Assembly (NCBI RefSeq): GCF_022179385.1
Contig: NZ_BPQS01000016.1
Span: 1 to 64,000 of the forward strand
DNA length: 64,000 bases
From: Methylobacterium longum
GTDB lineage: Bacteria; Pseudomonadota; Alphaproteobacteria; Rhizobiales; Beijerinckiaceae
Direction: 5' to 3'
Part shown: positions 54,685 through 63,856 of the stretch, piece by piece
Position numbering within the stretch: position 1 is the stretch's first letter
How the letters are laid out: the number at the start of each line of letters is the position of its first letter
The notes under the pieces: generated by a model
What the model was told of the DNA's origin: nothing
The model's database searches: none
The model's input: only the letters and a program-made list of their open reading frames with translations
Position numbers and translations under genes: made by a program

Positions 54685-54741
54685 CGGCGCCTCCGCGTCT
54701 GGTCTTGCCCGCCAGGATGCGTCCGGAGGGCGGGCCGTGCC

Positions 54742-54808
54742 AAGGCCTGGATCGAGGGAAGGCTGGATCGAGAGAAGGCCTGGATCGAGAGAAGGCCTGG
54801 ATCGAGGG
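54742..54808. repeat. Tandem repeat, four units of 16-17 bp
   Basis: AAGGCCTGGATCGAGGG-type units start at 54742, 54759 (16 bp), 54775 and 54792. Variation is limited to G/A at the penultimate base and one missing C. It lies between the dehydrogenase start and the cobD stop. Confidence 0.85.
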
Positions 54809-54818
54809 GCGGTCTGGC

Positions 54819-55814
54819 TCAGCCCATCAGAGCGAGGCAGAAGCCGAGAAGCCCCAGCACGAGCCCGCCCTGGAGCCAGCAGGCCGTCCGGTAGAGCGCC
54901 AGCGCCTGGGCGATGTCGTCGGGCGTCGCCTCGGTGCGGCCGCCGCCCATATGGGCGTCCGGGACCAGGGCGCCGTCGTAGACCCGCGGCCCGGCGAGCC
55001 GCAGGCCCAGCGCCCCCGCCATGGCGGCTTCCGGCCAGCCGGCATTGGGCGAGCGGTGCCGGCGCGCGTCGCGCATCATCGCGCGGAGCGCCCCGCCGGC
55101 GTCGGCGCCGCGCAGGATCGCCGCTCCGGCGATCAGCAGACCGGCGAGCCGCGCAGCCGGCAGGTTCACGCCGTCGTCGAGCCGCGCCGCCGCCCAGCCG
55201 AAGGCCTCGTAGCGCGGGCTGCGGTGGCCGATCATGCTGTCGGCGGTGTTGATCGCCTTGTAGAGGGCGCCCCCCGGCAGGCCCAGGCAGCCGATCCAGA
55301 AGGCCGGCGCCACGATCCCGTCGGAGAAATTTTCCGCGAGACTCTCGATCGCGGCCCGGCAGACCGCGGGCCCGTCGAGGCGCTCGGGGTCGCGCCCGAC
55401 GATCATCGATACCGCCCGGCGCCCGGATTCCAGGCCGCCGGTGCGCAGGCCGGTCTCAACGGCGGCGACGTGCTGGTGCAGGCTGCGCTGCGCCGGCAGG
55501 CTCGCGCAGAGCAGGCCGAGGAGGAGCAGGGCGGGGAGGGCGCCCGTCAAGCCGGCGAGCCCGGTCAGCGCCCAGGCCACCGTACCCACCACGGCGAGGA
55601 GGAGCGCCAGCGCGCCGCAGCCCGCGATCCGCCGCCGGCGCTCCGAGCCGCGGTTGAGGCCGCGCTCCAGGGCGGCGATCAGCCGGCCGATCCAGGTGAC
55701 AGGGTGACCGACCGCCCTGTAGAGCGCGTCCGGATAGCCGGCCGCCGCCTCGATCCCGAGGGCGACGGCGAGGACGGCGAGCGTGTCAGCGAACGTACCG
55801 GGCAGATGGACCAT
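54819..55814 (-). CDS. cobD: Adenosylcobinamide-phosphate synthase (CbiB/CobD)
   Basis: 331 residues with several membrane helices. GHPVTWIGRLIAALE, IVGRDPERLDGPAVCRAAIESLAENFSDG (in two blocks), TADSMIGHRSPRYEAFGWAAARLDD and SPNAGWPEAAMAGALG are CbiB hallmarks. It joins aminopropanol phosphate to cobyric acid at the inner membrane. ATG 55814 lies inside the start of the divergent cobC gene, so the two genes overlap head to head by 9 bp. Confidence 0.93.
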   Translation of the reverse strand: MVHLPGTFADTLAVLAVALGIEAAAGYPDALYRAVGHPVTWIGRLIAALERGLNRGSERRRRIAGCGALALLLAVVGTVAWALTGLAGLTGALPALLLLGLLCASLPAQRSLHQHVAAVETGLRTGGLESGRRAVSMIVGRDPERLDGPAVCRAAIESLAENFSDGIVAPAFWIGCLGLPGGALYKAINTADSMIGHRSPRYEAFGWAAARLDDGVNLPAARLAGLLIAGAAILRGADAGGALRAMMRDARRHRSPNAGWPEAAMAGALGLRLAGPRVYDGALVPDAHMGGGRTEATPDDIAQALALYRTACWLQGGLVLGLLGFCLALMG

Positions 55815-56825
55815 TCGGTGTGGAGCGTTCCCGCGCGTGAGGTCGCCCCGATCGCGCATGGCGGCGATCTCGGCGCACTCCGACAAGCCTTTCCCGACGC
55901 GCCGGAGCCCTGGCTCGACCTCTCGACGGGGATCAACCCGGTCCCCTATCGCGTGCCGCCGGTGGAGGCCAGCGCCTGGACCCGCCTGCCCGAGGCCGGC
56001 GAGGTTCGCGCGCTCCGGGAGGCCGCCGCCGCGGCCTACGGCGCGCCGGATTCCGACCACGTCGTGCCCGCGCCCGGCACCCAGATCCTGATCGAGACCC
56101 TGCCCCGGCTCCTGGCGCCGACCCGGGTGGCGGTCCTCGGGCCGACCTATGCCGAGCACGCCGCCGCCTGGGCGCGGGCCGGGCACGCTGTGACGGAGAC
56201 CTCGGACATCGACGCCCTCGGCGAGGCCCGGGTGGCGGTGATCGTCGATCCCAACAACCCGGACGGGCGGACCCATCCCCTGGCCGAGCGCCGGGCCCTC
56301 GCGGCGGCGCTCGCCGCCCGGGGCGGCCTGCTGGTCGCCGACGAGGCCTTCGCGGACCTGGAGCCGGTGGAGAGCCTGTGCCCGCACGCGGAGCCGGGCA
56401 CCGTGGTTCTGCGCTCCTTCGGCAAGGCCTACGGGCTCGCGGGCCTGCGCCTGGGCTTCGCGGTCGCCGAGCCCGAAACGGCGGCCCGGATCGCCGCGGC
56501 GCTGGGTCCCTGGGCGGTGTCGGGCCCGGCCCTGACGATCGGGCGCGCGGCCCTGTCGGATGCGGGCTGGCGCGCGGAATCCGCGCGGGCGCGGGCCGCC
56601 GATGCGGCGCGCCTCGACCGGATGATCGCCCGGGCCGGGGGCCGGATCGTCGGCGGCACGTGCCTGTTCCGGACCGCCGATTTCCCCGACGGGCCGGACC
56701 TCTACCGGCGGCTCGCGGCGGCCGGGATCGCGGTGCGGCGCTTCGCCGGGCGCCCGGAGCGCCTGCGCTTCGGCCTGCCGTCCGACAAGGCGGCCTGGTG
56801 CCGGCTGTCGCGGGTGCTCAGGTAG
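55806..56825 (+). CDS. cobC: L-threonine-O-3-phosphate decarboxylase
   Basis: 339 residues, a fold-type I PLP enzyme: AHGGDLGALRQAFP, LDLSTGINPVPY, VDPNNPDGRTHPL, LLVADEAFADLEP and the PLP-Lys in LRSFGKAYGLAGLRLGF. It makes aminopropanol phosphate used by CobD. ATG 55806 gives a 9-bp overlap with cobD; GTG 55818 is an alternative that removes it. The 3' end overlaps the convergent MFS gene by 8 bp. Confidence 0.92.
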   Translation: MDHSVWSVPAREVAPIAHGGDLGALRQAFPDAPEPWLDLSTGINPVPYRVPPVEASAWTRLPEAGEVRALREAAAAAYGAPDSDHVVPAPGTQILIETLPRLLAPTRVAVLGPTYAEHAAAWARAGHAVTETSDIDALGEARVAVIVDPNNPDGRTHPLAERRALAAALAARGGLLVADEAFADLEPVESLCPHAEPGTVVLRSFGKAYGLAGLRLGFAVAEPETAARIAAALGPWAVSGPALTIGRAALSDAGWRAESARARAADAARLDRMIARAGGRIVGGTCLFRTADFPDGPDLYRRLAAAGIAVRRFAGRPERLRFGLPSDKAAWCRLSRVLR

Positions 56826-58005
56826 AGCGGCCGCCGGGCGGGTGTCGGTGCGGGTGCGGGTCGCGGGCCGCCACGATCACGGCCAGCGCCGAGAAGGCGA
56901 GCCCGACCGCGCAGACGCCCCGCCAGCCGACCAGCAGGAAGGCCTGCGAGCCGGCATAGGCGCCGAGCGCCCCGAACACGAACAGGGTCGTGAACAGCAC
57001 GGTGTTGATGCGGCCCCGCGCCCCCGGGACCAGCGCGTAGGCGCGGGTCTGGTTGGCGATCAGCGCCCCGTTCATGCCGATGTCGATGAGCAGCACGCCG
57101 AGCGCCACCGCCAGCAGCGACCACGTGCCCCCCGCCCAGAGCACCACGAAGGAGAGGGCGACCAGCAGGCTGCCGCCGAGGACCACGGGCTTCGCCCCCC
57201 GCCGGTCGGTGAAGCGGCCCGAGATCGGCGCCACGAAGGCCCCGCAGACCCCGATCACCCCGAACAGCCCGGCCCCGGCGGCGGTGAGACCGAAGGGCGG
57301 CCCCTCGACCAGCAGGGCCAGGGTCGCCCAGAAGGCGTTGAAGCCGGCAAACAGCAGCGCCTGCGACAGGCTGGCCGTGCGCAGGACCGGCTGCGTGCGG
57401 GCCAGATGCAGGATCGACAGCATCAGGGCGCGGTAGCGCAGCGGGTGCGTCTGCGCCGTGTGGGGGAGGGTGACCCGCGCGATGCCCGCCATGGCGAGCG
57501 CCACCACGGACGCGACCAGGAAGACCGGCCGCCAGCCGAGATGCGCCCCCAGGAAGCCGCTCGCCGTGCGGGCGAGCAGGATGCCGGTGAGGAGCCCGGT
57601 CATGACTTGGCCGACGATCCGCCCGCGGCTCGCGTCCGGGGCGAGTTCGGCCGCGAACGGGACCGCCTGCTGGGCCGCGCAGGACAGCACGCCGACCACC
57701 AGATGGGCGAGCGCGAGGGAGGCGAGGTTCGGGGCGAGGCCCACGGCCAGCAGGGCCAGGGCGAGGCCGAGGCACTGCCCGACGATCAGGGCGCGGCGCG
57801 GCAGAGCGTCGCCGAGCGGCACCAGCCCGACGATGCCGAGCCCGTAGCCGACCAGGGCCGTGGTCGGCACCCACAGGGCGGCGCGGTCGCCGAACTCGGC
57901 CACGATCAGGCCGAGCAGCGGCTGGTTGTAGTAGATGTTGGCCACGGCCCCGCCGGCGATCAGCGTGAGGCCGAGCCGGGCCTTCGCGTCGAGGCTCGTG
58001 CTCAC
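56818..58005 (-). CDS. MFS transporter, YnfM/drug-efflux-like
   Basis: 395 residues from GTG 58005, about twelve membrane helices. TLIAGGAVANIYYNQPLLGLI at the first helix, the GDALPRR loop and GAFVAPISGRFTDRRG after the sixth are usual for the MFS exporter branch close to YnfM. The substrate cannot be told. It is convergent with cobC. Confidence 0.85.
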   Translation of the reverse strand: MSTSLDAKARLGLTLIAGGAVANIYYNQPLLGLIVAEFGDRAALWVPTTALVGYGLGIVGLVPLGDALPRRALIVGQCLGLALALLAVGLAPNLASLALAHLVVGVLSCAAQQAVPFAAELAPDASRGRIVGQVMTGLLTGILLARTASGFLGAHLGWRPVFLVASVVALAMAGIARVTLPHTAQTHPLRYRALMLSILHLARTQPVLRTASLSQALLFAGFNAFWATLALLVEGPPFGLTAAGAGLFGVIGVCGAFVAPISGRFTDRRGAKPVVLGGSLLVALSFVVLWAGGTWSLLAVALGVLLIDIGMNGALIANQTRAYALVPGARGRINTVLFTTLFVFGALGAYAGSQAFLLVGWRGVCAVGLAFSALAVIVAARDPHPHRHPPGGRST

Positions 58006-58350
58006 GGCTGGATCGGGGGCAGGCCAGCGCGCCGCCGTGGGAGGGCCATGGTCGGGTCCATATGCGGGAGGGAACGGCAGGGCCCCGAGCGATACGGGCA
58101 GAGCGCGCCGCCCGGCAAGCTGCGGCGATGCATCCCTGCCGCCCCGGGCTGCGCCCCTTCACCGGCGTCGCCGCAGCACCATATGCCGTCGATGCGGTCC
58201 GCACCGGCCCCCATGCGGGCGGTGCCGAGACGTGCCGCAGGGCACGGACCCCGGGCGTCGGGGCGAGCGAGGTTCCGCCGGAGATACGGACGACGCGGCG
58301 GTTTCGTTCCGTGCGGACGCATCCGCCACCGTCGCAACAGGGAGTACGGA
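58006..58350. other. Gap with no recognised gene
   Basis: This ~345-bp GC-rich stretch contains only shadow frames. It should hold the promoters of the MFS gene on one side and the small ORF on the other. Nothing else is seen. Confidence 0.4.
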
Positions 58351-58542
58351 ATGCCGAACTACCGCGTCGATTTCGCCAAGGAAATCCTCGGTGTGCCCTT
58401 CACGATCGGGTCCGTCGAGATCACCCGGGCCCGGGACCCCGAGCGCGCCCGTCGCGCGGCCGAGCTCCGTTTCGCCCGCCAGCACGGAATCGGCGATTGG
58501 CGGGAGCGGGCCGACCTCGCCACCGTGGCCGAGCGGCTCTGA
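58351..58542 (+). CDS. Small hypothetical protein
   Basis: 63 residues with GGGAG before the ATG. It reads MPNYRVDFAKEILGVPF, then a basic helix ERARRAAELRFARQHG and a closing acidic helix. Soluble, no signal. Similar short proteins occur in Methylobacterium-like genomes as far as I recall, but no function is known to me. Confidence 0.65.
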   Translation: MPNYRVDFAKEILGVPFTIGSVEITRARDPERARRAAELRFARQHGIGDWRERADLATVAERL

Positions 58543-58786
58543 TCCGCACACGGCGCCGTCACACGCCCTTCGTGCCGGTCCCTTAGGCGAAGACCTGCGA
58601 TCCGCGACCGGTCAAGCTCTGGTCGCGGCGGCCGCGCCGCCGTAGAGTGGCGGCGGAACCGGATCCGGCCTCCGCCCGCGGGCCGGTGGCTCCCGGAATC
58701 CGATCCAGCACGCTCCCGATCGACGAGCCGGCGTCGGGGAGCCGAAGGCGCTTCAGGTCCGGGCCGGCGGGGTCAGTGCAAGGGTC

Positions 58787-60196
58787 ATGGCGGCGATCTC
58801 CTTCTTCGGCGACCTGCTTCAGACCATCAGCGAGCGCGGCCGCGACCTGATCGGCATCGGGCGCGGCGACATGGCCTCCCGGGCCAGCGCCAACGACCTC
58901 GTCAAGCTCTGCGAGGACCTGATCTCCCGGCGCGGCGAGGCCTCCGGGGTGGCGCTGGCCCGCCTGATCCTCGACCGCTACGCCAGCTTCGGCCAGGTCG
59001 AGCGCCACGTCTTCCTGCGGGCCATCGCCCTGGACTTCGACGCGGACCACGCGGCGGTCGACGCCGCGATCGCCGCCTACCGCGCCACCCCCTCCCGCGC
59101 CCGCCTCGGCACCCTGCACGAGGCCGCCGAGCCGCGCAGCCAGGAATTGATCCGCCGCCTCAACCTCGCCCGCGGCGGCACGCTCAGCCTCGTGCGGATG
59201 CGCGAGGACCTGTTCGACCTGCGCCGGTCGCTCCGGTCCGGCGAGACGGCAGATCCCGCCCTGCTCGACGCCGTCGACAGCCTGGACTGCGACTTCGAGC
59301 ACCTGTTCGCCTCGTGGTTCAACCGGGGCTTCCTGGTGCTGCGCCACATCGACTGGACGACGCCGGCACACATCCTGGAGAAGATCATCCGCTACGAGGC
59401 GGTGCACGCCATCGCGGACTGGGACGACCTGCGCGCCCGGATCGAGCCGCCGGACCGGCGCTGCTTCGCGTTCTTCCACCCGGCTCTGGCCGACGAGCCG
59501 CTGATCTTCGTGGAGGTCGCGCTGACCGACCAGATCGCGCCGGCCATCGCTCCGATCCTGTCGCAGGCGCGCAAGCCCCTGCAGCCGCAGGCGGCCAACA
59601 CGGCGGTGTTCTACTCGATTTCGAACTGCCAGAAGGGGCTCGCCGGCGTCACCTTCGGCAATTTCCTGATCAAGCAGGTGGTCGAGGATCTCACCCGCGA
59701 GATCCCCACGCTCAAGACCTTCGTGACGCTGTCGCCGGTGCCGGGCTTCTCCGCGTGGCTGGCGCGGGAGCGCCGGGCCGACAGCCCGCAGGGGCTCCTG
59801 CCCGAGGACATCGAGACCCTGCGGGCGCTGGACGATCCGGACTGGGCGGCCGACAAGACCCGGGCCGAGGCCGTGCGGAAGGCGCTGATCCCGGCCGCCG
59901 CGGCCTATTTCCTGCGCGCCAAGAACGAGCGCGGGCGCCCCCTCGACCCCGTGGCCCGGTTCCATCTGGGCAACGGCGCGCGCCTCGACCGCATCAACTT
60001 CCTGGGCGACACCTCGAAGAAAGGGCTGGGACAGTCGCATGGTCTGATGGTCAACTACCTCTACGACCTCGCGGCCATCGAGCGGAACCACGAGACCTAC
60101 GCCAATCTCGGCACCGTCGTGGCCGCACCGGCCGTGACCCGGGAGTTGCGTGCCAAGCTGCCGCCGCCGCGGGCCGTGGTGCTCGCCGAGGCGTAG
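58787..60196 (+). CDS. Malonyl-CoA decarboxylase
   Basis: 469 residues across the MCD family: helical N-terminal domain (FGDLLQTISERGRDLI, LCEDLISRRGEASGVALARL) and GNAT-like catalytic domain (CFAFFHPALADEPLIFVEVAL, FYSISNCQKGLAGVTFGNFL, VARFHLGNGARLDRINFLGD). The Ser in SISNCQ and the His in FHLGNGA correspond to the catalytic pair. It converts malonyl-CoA to acetyl-CoA. With the malonyl-CoA synthetase at 61418 it gives a two-step route from malonate. Confidence 0.94.
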   Translation: MAAISFFGDLLQTISERGRDLIGIGRGDMASRASANDLVKLCEDLISRRGEASGVALARLILDRYASFGQVERHVFLRAIALDFDADHAAVDAAIAAYRATPSRARLGTLHEAAEPRSQELIRRLNLARGGTLSLVRMREDLFDLRRSLRSGETADPALLDAVDSLDCDFEHLFASWFNRGFLVLRHIDWTTPAHILEKIIRYEAVHAIADWDDLRARIEPPDRRCFAFFHPALADEPLIFVEVALTDQIAPAIAPILSQARKPLQPQAANTAVFYSISNCQKGLAGVTFGNFLIKQVVEDLTREIPTLKTFVTLSPVPGFSAWLARERRADSPQGLLPEDIETLRALDDPDWAADKTRAEAVRKALIPAAAAYFLRAKNERGRPLDPVARFHLGNGARLDRINFLGDTSKKGLGQSHGLMVNYLYDLAAIERNHETYANLGTVVAAPAVTRELRAKLPPPRAVVLAEA

Positions 60197-60264
60197 AAGC
60201 GGCGCCGGCCGGAATCGCGCCGTCGAGCCTTCACCGTCGAGACTTCGCCAGCCCGACTTCGCCG

Positions 60265-60849
60265 TCAGCCCTCCGCCGTCAGGCGGGCGGCGAAGGCCAG
60301 GGTGATGCGCCGGGCCAGGGCCTCGGCGGCCTCGCCCTCCAGGGGAACCCGACGGTCGAGGATCAGGGCCGCCAGCCCGTGCACCAGCGACCAGGCGGCG
60401 AGCGTCAGGTCCTCGGCCGGCATTCCCGAGCCGGCCAGCGCGGCCGCCCGCCGCTCCAGGATCCGGTAGGCCTCGGATCCGACCGGGTCCCGGCACGGCC
60501 TCGTGAACATGAGCCGGAACAGAGCCGGGTGCCGGCAGGCGAAGGTCACGTAGGCCGCCCCCTGCGCGGCCAGCGCCTGCGCGCCCTGCGCGCCGGCATC
60601 GGCCGCCCCCAGCACGGCCGCGAGGTCGGCGAAGCCCCGGGCGGCGACCGCCTCCAGCAGTTCCTCCTTGTCCGCGAAGTGGCGATAGGGGGCCATCGCC
60701 GAGACGCCGCAGGCGCGGGCGGCCGCGCGCAGCGACAAGGCCGCCGCGCCGCCGGTTTCCAGCAGGTCCAGGGCCGTCGAGACCAGGGCCGCCCGGAGGT
60801 CGCCGTGATGGTAGGCCCCGTCCCGATCGGATGTTGACACTGTAAGCAT
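60265..60849 (-). CDS. TetR-family regulator
   Basis: 194 residues: N-terminal HTH (LSLRAAARACGVSAMAPYRHFADKEELLEA split around the turn) and an all-helical ligand domain of the WHG type (FRLMFTRP, LAAWSLVHGLAALILD). ATG 60849 falls within the putative operator; GTG 60840 is an alternative start. It is divergent from the DUF4188-like gene and probably represses both itself and that gene. Confidence 0.9.
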   Translation of the reverse strand: MLTVSTSDRDGAYHHGDLRAALVSTALDLLETGGAAALSLRAAARACGVSAMAPYRHFADKEELLEAVAARGFADLAAVLGAADAGAQGAQALAAQGAAYVTFACRHPALFRLMFTRPCRDPVGSEAYRILERRAAALAGSGMPAEDLTLAAWSLVHGLAALILDRRVPLEGEAAEALARRITLAFAARLTAEG

Positions 60850-60865
60850 CCGGATTCATGTTTAC
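60842..60865. promoter_or_regulatory. Inverted repeat, candidate TetR operator
   Basis: GTAAGCAT (60842-60849) and ATGTTTAC (60858-60865) form an interrupted palindrome with one mismatch and an 8-bp spacer. It lies exactly between the divergent TetR and DUF4188-like genes, as expected for autoregulation. Confidence 0.55.
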
Positions 60866-60893
60866 GGTGCATACAAACCTGGGAGACCGCGTC

Positions 60894-61343
60894 ATGCAAG
60901 GTGCCCCCGTCCGCCGGTCCGTGGATCTCTCCGCCTATCCCGATCTCGTGGTGATCTATCTCGGCTTCCGGGACTCCCGCTGGCGCGGCCTGCGCGCGCT
61001 GGTCGGCCTCGGGCGCGGCATTGCGGCCTCGGTTCGGTCGCGGCCGGACGGTCTCCTGGCCCACGAGACCCTGGTCTTTGGGCTGACCCATGTCGGCATG
61101 CGCCAGTACTGGCGCGACCTGGAAAGCCTGGAGCGCTTCACCCGCTCGGAGCCGCACCGCACGTGGTGGCAGGATTTTTCCCGGGATTCCAAGGGCTCCG
61201 GCTTCTGGCACGAAGCCTATGGCCGGGGCGGCATGGAGGCGATCTATGTCGGCATGGCGGCGCCGACCGGTCTCGGCCTGTTCGCCCCCGAACGGGTACC
61301 GGAGGGGGCCTTCCTGTCGTTGCGGCAGCGGCTCACCGCCTGA
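60894..61343 (+). CDS. DUF4188-like (monooxygenase-family) protein
   Basis: 149 residues from ATG 60894 with GGGAG upstream; ATG 60858 is possible but lies in the putative operator. LVVIYLGFRDSRWRGLRAL, LTHVGMRQYWRDLESLERFTRS, FWHEAYGRGGMEAIYVGM and GLGLFAP match the DUF4188 family, a dimeric alpha/beta-barrel fold related to heme-degrading and fluorinated-compound proteins. It is the probable target of the divergent TetR protein. Its substrate is unknown. Confidence 0.75.
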   Translation: MQGAPVRRSVDLSAYPDLVVIYLGFRDSRWRGLRALVGLGRGIAASVRSRPDGLLAHETLVFGLTHVGMRQYWRDLESLERFTRSEPHRTWWQDFSRDSKGSGFWHEAYGRGGMEAIYVGMAAPTGLGLFAPERVPEGAFLSLRQRLTA

Positions 61344-61417
61344 AAGGGCTCGCCGGATGGCCCCTCGGGCGGCTATGGGTGCGTGAGACCTAGGCCCGCG
61401 ACAGCTTAAGCCTCACG

Positions 61418-62935
61418 ATGACGAACCACCTCTTCTCCCTGATCCGGGACGGCGTGCCCGATCCCGCCAAGACCGCGATCGAGACGCCCGAGGGGCGCCG
61501 CTACACCTACGCGGACCTGATCGCCCGGTCCGGCGCCTACGCGGCGGCCCTGCGGGCAGCGGGCGTGCAGCCCGGCGACCGGGTGGCCGTGCAGGTGGAG
61601 AAGAGCCCCGAGGTCATCCTCCTGTATCTCGGCGTGGTCCGGGCCGGGGCCGTGTTCCTGCCGCTCAACACCGCCTACACGCCGGCCGAGATCGGCTACT
61701 TCCTGGGCGACGCCGAGCCCGCATTGTTCGTCTGCGACCCGGGCCGGCGCGACGCGCTGACCGAGGCCGCCGCGGGCGTCCGCACGATCTGGACCCTCGA
61801 CGGGGCGGGCGGCGGCAGCGCGGCCGACGCGGCGGATCGGCAGGGTAGCGGCGGCGGCGCCTTCGCGGACGTGGTCCGGGGCCCGGAGGATCTGGCGGCG
61901 ATCCTCTACACCTCGGGCACGACCGGGCGCTCGAAGGGCGCCATGCTGACGCACGACAACCTCGCGTCGAATGCCCGGACCCTCGTCGCGTATTGGCGCT
62001 TCACCGCCGACGACGTGCTGATCCACGCCCTGCCGGTGTTCCACACCCACGGCCTGTTCGTGGCGATCAACACGGTGCTGGCCAGCGGCGGCTCCATGCT
62101 GTTCCTGCCCCGCCTCGACCCCAAGCTGATCCTGAGCCTGATGCCCCGGGCCAGCGTGCTGATGGGCGTGCCGACCTTCTACACGCGGCTCCTCAAGGAG
62201 CCCGGCCTCACCCCGGAGGCGGCCAAGGGCATGCGCCTGTTCGTGTCGGGCTCCGCGCCGCTGCTCGCCGAGACGCACCGGGAATGGCAGGCCCGCACCG
62301 GCCACGCCATCCTCGAGCGCTACGGCATGACCGAGACCAACATGAGCACCTCGAACCCCTACGCGGGCGACCGGGTCGCCGGCACGGTGGGCTTCCCCCT
62401 GCCGGGGGTGTCGCTGCGGGTGGTCCCGCCCGAGGGCGGGCCGGCCCTGGGCCCGGACACGGTGGGCATGATCGAGGTGAAGGGCCCGAACGTGTTCCAG
62501 GGGTACTGGCGCATGCCCGAGAAGACCGCCGCCGAGTTTCGGGCCGACGGATTCTTCATCACGGGCGATCTCGGCAAGGTCGACGCGCGGGGCTACGTCC
62601 ACATCGTCGGGCGCGGCAAGGACCTGATCATCTCGGGGGGCTTCAACGTCTACCCGAAGGAGGTCGAGACCGAGATCGACGCGCTGCCGGGGGTGATCGA
62701 ATCCGCCGTAATCGGCCTGGGCCATCCGGATTTCGGCGAGGCCGTCACTGCCGTGGTGGTGGGCGGCGCGGGCTGCCCGGACGAGGCCGGCGTCCAGGCC
62801 GCCCTGGAAGGCCGGCTCGCCCGGTTCAAGTGCCCCAAGCGCGTGCTCTTCGTGGACGAACTGCCGCGCAACACCATGGGCAAGGTGCAGAAGAACCTCC
62901 TGCGGGAGGCGCATGCGGCGCTCTACCGGGACTGA
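61418..62935 (+). CDS. matB: Malonyl-CoA synthetase (acyl-CoA ligase)
   Basis: 505 residues, ANL superfamily: AILYTSGTTGRSKGAMLTH (P-loop), PVFHTHGLFVAINTVL, ERYGMTETNMSTSNPY, TGDLGKVDARGYVHIVGR and the C-terminal catalytic Lys in LPRNTMGKVQKNLLRE. HTHGLF and YGMTETNM are typical of MatB, which activates malonate with ATP and CoA. Together with the decarboxylase at 58787 it allows malonate use. No malonate carrier is seen in the window. Confidence 0.88.
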   Translation: MTNHLFSLIRDGVPDPAKTAIETPEGRRYTYADLIARSGAYAAALRAAGVQPGDRVAVQVEKSPEVILLYLGVVRAGAVFLPLNTAYTPAEIGYFLGDAEPALFVCDPGRRDALTEAAAGVRTIWTLDGAGGGSAADAADRQGSGGGAFADVVRGPEDLAAILYTSGTTGRSKGAMLTHDNLASNARTLVAYWRFTADDVLIHALPVFHTHGLFVAINTVLASGGSMLFLPRLDPKLILSLMPRASVLMGVPTFYTRLLKEPGLTPEAAKGMRLFVSGSAPLLAETHREWQARTGHAILERYGMTETNMSTSNPYAGDRVAGTVGFPLPGVSLRVVPPEGGPALGPDTVGMIEVKGPNVFQGYWRMPEKTAAEFRADGFFITGDLGKVDARGYVHIVGRGKDLIISGGFNVYPKEVETEIDALPGVIESAVIGLGHPDFGEAVTAVVVGGAGCPDEAGVQAALEGRLARFKCPKRVLFVDELPRNTMGKVQKNLLREAHAALYRD

Positions 62936-63055
62936 CCGGCCCGGTCCGCCGCAGGGTGCGCGAGCGCGCGGCGCAAGCCTGCGCCGCGCGACCCCGGATC
63001 GCGCGCACCGGCGTGACCGCGATGCGGACGTCCGGCGCCGAGCTCGGCCCTCAAA

Positions 63056-63856
63056 TCAGAGGTTGTGCGCCGTCCGCTCGTCCTCCGGCGGCTTGTGGCC
63101 GTCCGGATCCGCCACCTTGCGGGCGGCGGCGTTGAGGTTGTCCGGATCGAGGGCGGTCTGGACGAACTCGCGACCGATGTTGGTCACTTCGCGGGCGTAG
63201 CGCAGGCCCTGGTCGCGGACCTCGTCGGCCCAGGGGCCGATGTTCTGGTCCTCCTGGCGGGTGCGCGGCAGCAGCGCGCCGAGCAGCAGTCCGGCCGCGA
63301 CGCCGACAACGCCGACGAGGAGCGGGTTGTCATCCACGAAGCGCTCGACCGCGGTGCGGCCGCGGTTGAGGCCCTCGAGCCCCTGGCTCGTCAAGTCGTC
63401 CAGCGCCCGCATGTTGCGGCGGTGGAGGGCACTCCCGCGCTCCCGCGCGTCGTCGTAGACCGCGGAGGCGCGGTCCCGCGCCTGATCGGCCGCGCCGCCG
63501 AGACGGTCGCTGATGTCGTCGGCGAGATCCGACACGCTCCGGCGCGCCTGTCCGGCGAGGTCTGCGGCCCGGTCGCCCGCCGCCCGGACACCGTCCCTCG
63601 CGGCATCCCCCGTCCCGCCGCCCGACGAGCCGCCGGACGACAGCGGTGCGGTTCCCTGCGGAAGCGGGTCGTGCAGGCCGCGCGGGTCGGGACGGAGGGT
63701 GAAATCACCGGCCGCCGCGCCGGGCGCACCCGGATCGCCGAGGCCGGCCGCGTCCGGCCGCAGGCTCCTGTCGCTGGAACCGTGCGGCATCCCCGCCTCG
63801 GCGGCGAGCTGTTCGGGGATGCTGGAGGAGGGGGTGGTGCCCGGCTTGTCGGTCAT
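63056..63856 (-). CDS. YqjD/DUF883-like membrane-associated protein
   Basis: 266 residues. The N-terminal ~100 are Gly/Pro/Ser-rich and probably disordered. A helical, charged middle (DLADDISDRLGGAADQARDR) precedes TAVERFVDDNPLLVGVVGV and AAGLLLGALLPRTR, the ElaB/YqjD-type C-terminal membrane anchor, followed by a ~65-residue extension. Such proteins may tether ribosomes or stabilise the envelope. The extension after the helix is longer than in the E. coli type. 63857-64000 shows no gene. Confidence 0.65.
   Translation of the reverse strand: MTDKPGTTPSSSIPEQLAAEAGMPHGSSDRSLRPDAAGLGDPGAPGAAAGDFTLRPDPRGLHDPLPQGTAPLSSGGSSGGGTGDAARDGVRAAGDRAADLAGQARRSVSDLADDISDRLGGAADQARDRASAVYDDARERGSALHRRNMRALDDLTSQGLEGLNRGRTAVERFVDDNPLLVGVVGVAAGLLLGALLPRTRQEDQNIGPWADEVRDQGLRYAREVTNIGREFVQTALDPDNLNAAARKVADPDGHKPPEDERTAHNL

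Noticed and set aside
54742..54808. CRISPR array
   Set aside because: Units are contiguous with no spacers and no cas genes are present.
54609..56825. A 738-codon plus-strand open frame across cobD and cobC
   Set aside because: Its first two thirds are antisense to cobD and low-complexity Arg/Ala/Pro; only the part from 55806 matches a known family (CobC).
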